Source of the DNA: JALOLG01 sp963776935
Lineage (GTDB): Bacteria; Actinomycetota; Acidimicrobiia; Acidimicrobiales; Ilumatobacteraceae
Assembly (NCBI GenBank): GCA_963776935.1
Contig: CAVZOP010000009.1
Span: forward strand, 124,001 to 188,000
Direction of reading: 5' to 3'
DNA: 64,000 nt
Under the pieces are notes generated by a model. The model ran no database searches and was not told where the DNA came from. It was given only the letters and a program-made list of their open reading frames with translations. Positions 59,207 through 64,000 of this stretch are shown in pieces. The position numbers and the translations under genes are program-made. The stretch's first letter is position 1. Each line of letters begins with the position of its first letter.

Positions 59207-59988
59207 GTCGCCGCTGGAGATGGTGGCTCGAAGCGACCGTCGGCTGCGGTCCAGCCACCGTCGACGAAGATCGTCGTGCCGGTGACATAGCTGCTCGCAT
59301 CTGATGCAAGGTAGACGACGGCTCCCACCATCTCCGCTGGCTGTGCCCAGCGGCGCAGGATCGTCTTGTCGGCGTAGGCGTCGTACCACGCCGGTTGCGC
59401 CTGGATCTGCGTGGTGAGCGGTGTCTCGACAACGCCCGGGGCGACGGTGTTGGCGCGGACGCCGAACGGGCCGAGCTCGGCGGCAAGCGTCTTGAACAGC
59501 ATGACCGTCGCCGCCTTCGTCGCCGCATAGGCGCCCTGGCCCGGTTCGGTCGTCTGTGATCGGATCGACGAGAACCCGATCATCGAGCCGCGACCGTTGG
59601 CGGCCATCACCCGCCCGAATGCCCGACACAGGCGGAACGTGCCCTTGATGTTGAGATCGACGACCCGGTCGAGGTCGTCGTCGGTGTAATCGACGATCCG
59701 CTTGCGCACGTTGACCGATGGCGTCGTCACGAGGATGTCGGGCGGGTCGAGGTCGCGAGCAGCGGCGTCCACCGCGGCGCCGTCGGTGAGGTCGAGCCCG
59801 AACGCCGACGCCGGCGAGCCGATCACGTCGGCGGTCGTCGCGGCCGCGTCGAGCCGTGCGTCGGCGCAGATCACCGCTGCGCCGAAGGCGGCGAGGCCCT
59901 CGGCCACCGCCGCCCCGATCCCGCTCCCGGCCCCGACCACGAGCGCGGTGCGGCCGTCGAGCCGGAACAACCGCTCATAGGGAGTCAC
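59203..59988 (-). CDS. Short-chain dehydrogenase/reductase (SDR)
   Basis: 261 residues, classical SDR. The NAD(P)-binding loop is VVGAGSGIGAAVAEG, DLTDGAA follows at the adenine strand, NIKGTFRLC and IGFSSIRS give the catalytic Asn and Ser, and QGAYAATKAATVM gives Tyr-x3-Lys. An Asp after strand 2 (CADARLDAA) suggests NAD preference. I start at GTG 59988; the upstream ATGs at 60030 and 60036 fall inside the promoter/operator of the divergent copper ATPase. The stop overlaps the M20 start. Confidence 0.87.
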   Translation of the reverse strand: MTPYERLFRLDGRTALVVGAGSGIGAAVAEGLAAFGAAVICADARLDAAATTADVIGSPASAFGLDLTDGAAVDAAARDLDPPDILVTTPSVNVRKRIVDYTDDDLDRVVDLNIKGTFRLCRAFGRVMAANGRGSMIGFSSIRSQTTEPGQGAYAATKAATVMLFKTLAAELGPFGVRANTVAPGVVETPLTTQIQAQPAWYDAYADKTILRRWAQPAEMVGAVVYLASDASSYVTGTTIFVDGGWTAADGRFEPPSPAAT

Positions 59989-60020
59989 CGCCCGGACCGT
60001 ATCCGGTCGCGGTCCGACTG

Positions 60021-60051
60021 TTGACAACATACCCATACCCCCCTAGGGTAT
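60021..60051 (+). promoter_or_regulatory. Leaderless promoter with CsoR-like operator before the copper ATPase
   Basis: TTGACA (60021-60026) and TAGGGT (60044-60049) are 17 bases apart, with seven bases to ATG 60057. A perfect ATACCC (60035-60040) / GGGTAT (60046-60051) inverted repeat around a C/T run covers the spacer and -10 box. This resembles the AT-flanked G/C tract bound by copper-sensing CsoR/RcnR repressors. Confidence 0.75.
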
Positions 60052-60056
60052 ATGAC

Positions 60057-62093
60057 ATGTCCATGGAACTCGATATGCCGGCAGCGCATCACGACCACCG
60101 TGGACACGACGAGCACGGCCACGGCGCCCACGACAAGCACGCCGGGCATGACCCGGAGGCGTTCCGGCGGCGGTTCTGGCTCACGCTGCTGCTGACGATC
60201 CCCGTCGTCGCTTCCAGCGAGATGGTGATGGAGTGGTTCGGCTACGAGATCGACGGCGTCGCATGGGTCGGGCCGGTGCTCGGCACGTTCATCTTCGCCT
60301 GGGGTGGCCAACCGTTCCTGACCGGCGCCGTCGCCGAGGTGCGCAACCGGCAACCGGGGATGATGCTGCTCATCTCGATGGCGATCACCGTCGCCTGGGT
60401 GGCCTCGATGTCGACCAGCCTGGGGTGGTTCGACCTCGAGTTCTGGTGGGAGCTGGCGCTGCTGGTGACGATCATGCTGCTCGGGCACTGGCAGGAGATG
60501 AAGGCGATCGGGCAGGCGCAGGGCGCCCTGGCCGCGCTGGCCGCACTCCTGCCCGACGAAGCCGAGCGCATCGAGGCCGACGGTGCGATCGAGGTGGTCC
60601 CGGTCGGCGCCCTGGCTGCCGGCGACCGCGTGCTGGTCCGGTCCGGCGCCCGGGTCCCGGCCGATGGCCGCATCATCGAGGGCGAGGCAGAGGTCGACGA
60701 GTCGATGATCACCGGCGAGTCGCGACCGGTCCCCAAGACCGTCGGCGACCGGGTGGTCGCCGGGACCGTGTCGACCGATTCGTCGTTGCGGGTCGAGATC
60801 GACGCGGTGGGCGAGGACACCGCCCTCGCCGGGATCCAGCGCCTCGTCGCCGACGCCCAGGCCAGTGGGAGCCGCGCCCAGGTGCTCGCCGATCGCTTCG
60901 CCGCGCTGTTGTTCTACGTGGCCACCGGGGTGGCGGCGGTGACATTCGCGAGCTGGTCGCTGGCGGGCGACATGGAGCGTGCGATCGAGACGACCGTGAC
61001 CGTGCTCGTGATCGCCTGCCCGCACGCGCTCGGTCTGGCGATCCCGCTCGTGATCGCGCTCTCGACCGCGGTCGCCGCCAAGCACGGCATCCTCGTCAAG
61101 GACCGTCTCGCGCTCGAGCGGATGCGCACCGTGGATGCCGTGCTGTTCGACAAGACGGGCACCCTCACGAAGGGCAATCACGTCGTCACCGACGTTGCCG
61201 GCGCCGATCGCACAGACGCCGAGGTGCTCGCGCTCGCCGCCGCCGTGGAGTCCGACAGCGAGCACCCGCTGGCGCGGGCGATCGTGGCGCGGGCCCGCGT
61301 CGACGGCCCGATCCCCGGGGCCACCGGGTTCCGTGCGCTCACGGGCCGCGGTGTCGAGGCCGTCGTCGACGGCGTCCGGTACGCGGTCGGCGGGCCGTCG
61401 CTCCTGCGCGAGCGCGGCGTGACCGAGCCCGACGAGATCGCAGCCGTCACCGGTCGATGGACGGCTCGGGGCGCATCGGTGTTGCACCTGATCGAGGGTG
61501 ACCGGATCGTGGGCGCGCTGGCGCTCGAGGACGAGGTCCGTCCCGAGGCTCGCCAAGCCGTCGCCGAGCTACGTGCTCTCGGTGTCGAGCGGGTCGTGAT
61601 GATCACGGGCGACGCCCGCCAGGTGGCGGAGAGCGTCGCCGCCGAAGTCGGCGTCGACGAAGTCTTCGCCGAGGTGCTGCCGGAGGACAAGGACTCGGCG
61701 GTGATCGAACTGAAGCAGCGCGGCTTGACGGTCGCGATGGTCGGCGATGGCGTCAACGACGCCCCGGCGCTCGCCCGCGCCGACGTGGGGCTGGCGATCG
61801 GCGCCGGCACCGATGTGGCGATCGAGTCGGCTGGCGTGGTCCTGGCGTCGTCGGACCCGAGGGCAGTGGCGGGCGTCATCCGGCTGTCGAGGGCGAGTTA
61901 CCGCAAGATGGTCCAGAACCTCGTGTGGGCGGCCGGGTACAACGTCGTGTCGATCCCGCTCGCCGCTGGAGTGCTCGCATGGGCGGGCGTGATGCTGTCG
62001 CCCGCGGTCGGGGCGATCCTGATGAGCCTGTCGACGATCGTCGTCGCCCTCAACGCCCAGCTGCTCCGGCGCTGTCCGGCTCGTCGCGGGTGA
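60057..62093 (+). CDS. copB: CopB-type (P1B-3) copper-transporting P-type ATPase
   Basis: 678 residues. A His-rich N-terminus (HHDHRGHDEHGHGAHDKHAG, about residues 11-30) precedes eight predicted helices. The ion-selective motif is CPH (IACPHALGLAIPL, Cys about 320), characteristic of the CopB class rather than the CPC of CopA. ATPase motifs are intact: ITGES (about 217), DKTGTLTKG (phospho-Asp about 365), SEHPLARAI, MVGDGVNDAPALARAD. NLVWAAGYNVVSIPLAAGVL is the conserved C-terminal helix. It exports copper from the cytoplasm. The CsoR-like operator in its promoter predicts copper induction. No CsoR gene is in the window. Confidence 0.93.
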   Translation: MSMELDMPAAHHDHRGHDEHGHGAHDKHAGHDPEAFRRRFWLTLLLTIPVVASSEMVMEWFGYEIDGVAWVGPVLGTFIFAWGGQPFLTGAVAEVRNRQPGMMLLISMAITVAWVASMSTSLGWFDLEFWWELALLVTIMLLGHWQEMKAIGQAQGALAALAALLPDEAERIEADGAIEVVPVGALAAGDRVLVRSGARVPADGRIIEGEAEVDESMITGESRPVPKTVGDRVVAGTVSTDSSLRVEIDAVGEDTALAGIQRLVADAQASGSRAQVLADRFAALLFYVATGVAAVTFASWSLAGDMERAIETTVTVLVIACPHALGLAIPLVIALSTAVAAKHGILVKDRLALERMRTVDAVLFDKTGTLTKGNHVVTDVAGADRTDAEVLALAAAVESDSEHPLARAIVARARVDGPIPGATGFRALTGRGVEAVVDGVRYAVGGPSLLRERGVTEPDEIAAVTGRWTARGASVLHLIEGDRIVGALALEDEVRPEARQAVAELRALGVERVVMITGDARQVAESVAAEVGVDEVFAEVLPEDKDSAVIELKQRGLTVAMVGDGVNDAPALARADVGLAIGAGTDVAIESAGVVLASSDPRAVAGVIRLSRASYRKMVQNLVWAAGYNVVSIPLAAGVLAWAGVMLSPAVGAILMSLSTIVVALNAQLLRRCPARRG

Positions 62094-62123
62094 CGCCGAG
62101 TCCGCCTCCTAGGATTGGCCGCG

Positions 62124-63317
62124 ATGACGATCGGCGAGCGCTCCGGTGTCCGCGGCTCGACATGGCTGCACGCCGACGACTGCTCCGTCGACGACATGCG
62201 CCTCGTCGTCGAGGTGACCACCGACCGGGGCGACTACCCGTACGCCGCCGACGTCGTCGACAACGTGCTCGTGTACGACTGCGATCGGCTCCGCGCCGAA
62301 ATCGGCACACCGGCCGGCCGGCGCGGCGTCCAGGCCGAGCTGGTCGTGGCGATGGCTGAGGGTCCCGGGCTGGTCGTGCTCGCCGGCGCGTTCCCCGACC
62401 CGTCGATCGTCGATCGGGTGACCGATGCGTTCGTGGCGATGATCGCCGACCAGCACGCGGCCGGGCAGGCCGCCGGCGACCACTTTGCCAAGCCCGGTGC
62501 CAACGACCGGGTCTGGAACGCGCTCGAGAAGCTCGCCCGGCGCGACCCCGACGCGTTCGTCGACTACTACGGCAACGAGATCATCGAGCTCGTGTCGTCG
62601 GCGTGGTTGGGCCCGAACTACCAGATCACGTCGCAGGTCAACGTCGTCAACCCCGGTGGCGCCGCCCAGGACCCCCACCGCGACTACCACCTCGGGTTCC
62701 AGTCCGACGAGATCGCCGAGGCGTTCCCCGCCCACGCTCACCGGTTGTCGGCGGTGCTCACGCTGCAGGGAGCGGTCGCCCACAACGACATGCCGGTCGA
62801 GAGCGGTCCCACCCTGTATCTCCCGCACTCGCAGAAGTACGAGAGCGGCTACCTCGCCTGGCGCCGCCCCGACTTCGCCGAGTACTTCGCCGCCCACCAC
62901 GTCCAGCTCCCGCTCGCCAAGGGTGACGCCGTGTTCTTCAACCCGGCGCTCTTCCACGCCGCCGGCCACAACCGTTCGGCCGACATCGAGCGGATGGCGA
63001 ACCTGCTCCAGGTGTCGTCGGCCTTCGGCCGGGCGATGGAGTCAGTCGATCGGGAAGCGATGTCGAACGCCCTGTTCCCGGCGCTCCTGCGCCGCGCCCG
63101 GGCCGGCGCCCCCGAAGCCACGCTGCGCAATGCGATCGCGGCGTCGGCCGAGGGCTACTCGTTCCCCACCAACCTCGATCGCGATCAACCGATCGGCGGC
63201 CTGGCACCCGAGACCCAGGCCGAGCTCGTGCGGCGCGCACTGACGCAGCGCTGGGAGCCCGCCCAACTCGCTTCCGAGCTCCGTGCCCAGGCCGACCGCC
63301 GCCTCACCGACGTCTGA
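62124..63317 (+). CDS. Phytanoyl-CoA dioxygenase (PhyH)-family Fe(II)/2-oxoglutarate oxygenase
   Basis: 397 residues. The double-stranded beta-helix core holds the iron triad: HRD in QDPHRDYHLGF (His about 185, Asp about 187) and the distal His in FHAAGHNRSADI, followed by the Arg expected to bind 2-oxoglutarate. GPTLYLPHSQKYESGYL is typical PhyH. The N-terminal 90 residues are less conserved. Members hydroxylate fatty acyl-CoA or diverse natural products; substrate unknown here. ATG 62124 follows TAGGAT (62110-62115) by eight bases. Convergent with the aldo/keto reductase gene. Confidence 0.85.
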   Translation: MTIGERSGVRGSTWLHADDCSVDDMRLVVEVTTDRGDYPYAADVVDNVLVYDCDRLRAEIGTPAGRRGVQAELVVAMAEGPGLVVLAGAFPDPSIVDRVTDAFVAMIADQHAAGQAAGDHFAKPGANDRVWNALEKLARRDPDAFVDYYGNEIIELVSSAWLGPNYQITSQVNVVNPGGAAQDPHRDYHLGFQSDEIAEAFPAHAHRLSAVLTLQGAVAHNDMPVESGPTLYLPHSQKYESGYLAWRRPDFAEYFAAHHVQLPLAKGDAVFFNPALFHAAGHNRSADIERMANLLQVSSAFGRAMESVDREAMSNALFPALLRRARAGAPEATLRNAIAASAEGYSFPTNLDRDQPIGGLAPETQAELVRRALTQRWEPAQLASELRAQADRRLTDV

Positions 63318-63332
63318 CCCGCCCACACCACT

Positions 63333-63381
63333 GTTTGTGTCACCGCGATCGGCGATCCTCGCCGGCGTCGGTGACACAAAC
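63333..63381. terminator. 49-base nested palindrome, family E1, copy 2 (probable bidirectional terminator)
   Basis: Identical outer arms (GTTTGTGTCACC / GGTGACACAAAC) and inner CGGCGATCCTCGCCG hairpin to the copy at 6416-6464; 45 of 49 bases agree. It again separates two convergent stop codons (63317 and 63393). Confidence 0.75.
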
Positions 63382-63392
63382 CTGGGGTGGTC

Positions 63393-64000
63393 TCATTGCG
63401 TGGCGAGGTCGGTCCACAGCGTCGGAGGGATGGCGGACTGCAGGTCGGCGATGTTGTCGTCGACTTCGGTGGGTGAGCTCATGCCGACGATCACGGCGGT
63501 GACACCGTCGACCATGAGCGGATACCGCAGCGCGGCCGTGCGCAGGGACACGCCGTGCGACTCGCAGATCGCTCGCGTCGCCGCCACCCGCTCGAGTACG
63601 TCGTCCGATGCGGGTGCGTAGTCGAACCACGCACCGGGTTGCGGATCGGCGAGCACGCCGCTGTTGAACACGCCGGCCGCGAGGTAGGCGACCCCGGCGC
63701 GCCGGCACTCTGCGACCACGTCGGCGGCCGAGTGGTCGAGCAGCGTGAGGCGACCGGCGACCATCATGCAATCGAGGTCGGCGTTGCGGAGGAAGAAGCG
63801 CGCCGTCTCCACGACGTTCGTGCCGAGCGAGACGGCCCGCACGACACCATCGGTGCGCAGTCGATCGAGCGCCGTGTACGTGCCGTCGATCGCTTGCGCC
63901 AGGTGGTCTTCGGGATCGTGGATGTGGACGATGTCGATCCGGTCGAGGCCGAGTCGCTCGAGGCTCGATTCCAGCTGGCGCAGCGTCGCGTCGCCGCTGA
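63393..64000 (-). CDS. Aldo/keto reductase family protein (C-terminal part, cut by window edge)
   Basis: C-terminal 202 codons; the N-terminus with the catalytic Asp/Tyr/Lys lies beyond the window. What is seen is the second half of the (beta/alpha)8 barrel: SLERLGLDRIDIVHIHDPED, RTDGVVRAVSLGTN, LAAGVFNSGVLAD and LRYPLMVDGVTAVIVGMSSP. The IHDPED and GVFNSGVLAD segments are typical of the D-threo-aldose/L-fucose dehydrogenase branch. NADPH-dependent sugar or aldehyde oxidation/reduction is likely. Confidence 0.85.
   Translation of the reverse strand, partial: SGDATLRQLESSLERLGLDRIDIVHIHDPEDHLAQAIDGTYTALDRLRTDGVVRAVSLGTNVVETARFFLRNADLDCMMVAGRLTLLDHSAADVVAECRRAGVAYLAAGVFNSGVLADPQPGAWFDYAPASDDVLERVAATRAICESHGVSLRTAALRYPLMVDGVTAVIVGMSSPTEVDDNIADLQSAIPPTLWTDLATQ

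Noticed and set aside
59856..60056. An N-terminal extension of the copper ATPase upstream of ATG 60057
   Set aside because: That frame crosses the TTGACA/TAGGGT promoter and CsoR-like operator and is antisense to the SDR N-terminus.
1..64000. tRNA, rRNA, riboswitches, integrases and insertion sequences
   Set aside because: None recognised by eye on either strand; a covariance-model search would be needed to exclude small RNAs.

Overview
This 64 kb window is high-GC DNA that reads as an actinobacterial chromosome. Codon third positions are strongly G/C, GTG starts are common, and neighbouring genes often overlap by ATGA or GTGA. Many start codons lie only 6-8 bases after a TANNNT-like -10 box, which points to leaderless mRNAs. 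The gene content (Rieske monooxygenase, HpaB-type hydroxylase, thiolase plus DUF35, MatB-like synthetase, ACC deaminase, Streptomyces-type contractile injection genes) fits a free-living, metabolically broad actinobacterium, possibly an Acidimicrobiia/Ilumatobacter relative; that placement is inference. I found no rRNA, tRNA, CRISPR array, integrase or transposase. No gene-free stretch exceeds about 270 bases.

Left part (1-12.9 kb): partial MFS exporter; MatB-like acyl-CoA synthetase; a coupled unit of flavin oxidoreductase, ECF41 sigma factor and FAH-family hydrolase preceded by a perfect-spacing ECF41-type promoter; amidohydrolase; HpaB-family hydroxylase; nucleotidyltransferase plus metallophosphoesterase; a trans-sulfuration PLP enzyme plus an AttH/CrtC-like protein; and an APH-fold kinase. 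A secreted seven-repeat beta-propeller protein (12.9-15.3 kb) abuts the next region.

Centre (15.2-36.0 kb): a nearly complete Streptomyces-type contractile injection system (eCIS/phage-tail-like particle). In order it holds a divergent membrane 'hydrolytic protein' homologue, a LuxR-type regulator, tail cap (DUF4255), AAA+ ATPase, sheath, tube 1, baseplate chaperone-like protein, a 52-residue DUF6760-like protein, a DUF4157 protein, tube 2, LysM hub protein, VgrG-like spike, PAAR tip, gp25, baseplate J, tail protein I, and a double zinc-ribbon/transmembrane/discoidin-like protein. It closes with a convergent STAND ATPase carrying a SARP-type DNA-binding module. Three GTTGAG hexamers at exact 11-base spacing sit in front of the regulator gene, which is the layout expected of a SARP target. 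I see no tail fibre, tape-measure or obvious toxin gene.

Right part (36-64 kb): modBC without modA; an ATP-grasp-like protein; DUF4389 membrane protein; Rieske monooxygenase; ACC deaminase; thiolase plus DUF35 pair; a TIR protein followed by a membrane WD40-like propeller; a three-gene coupled envelope unit of unknown role; MarR plus MFS exporter; a complete oligopeptide/nickel-type ABC importer; M20 peptidase plus SDR; a CopB-type copper ATPase with a CsoR-like operator; a phytanoyl-CoA dioxygenase-type oxygenase; and a partial aldo/keto reductase.

Two cautions. Six genes are broken by a total of ten frameshifts, all of the same sign (one extra base, or two missing). That favours base-calling artefacts over gene decay, so I annotate those genes across the breaks. 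Two families of 49-base inverted repeats recur tens of kilobases apart, one at convergent gene ends and the other in divergent promoter regions.
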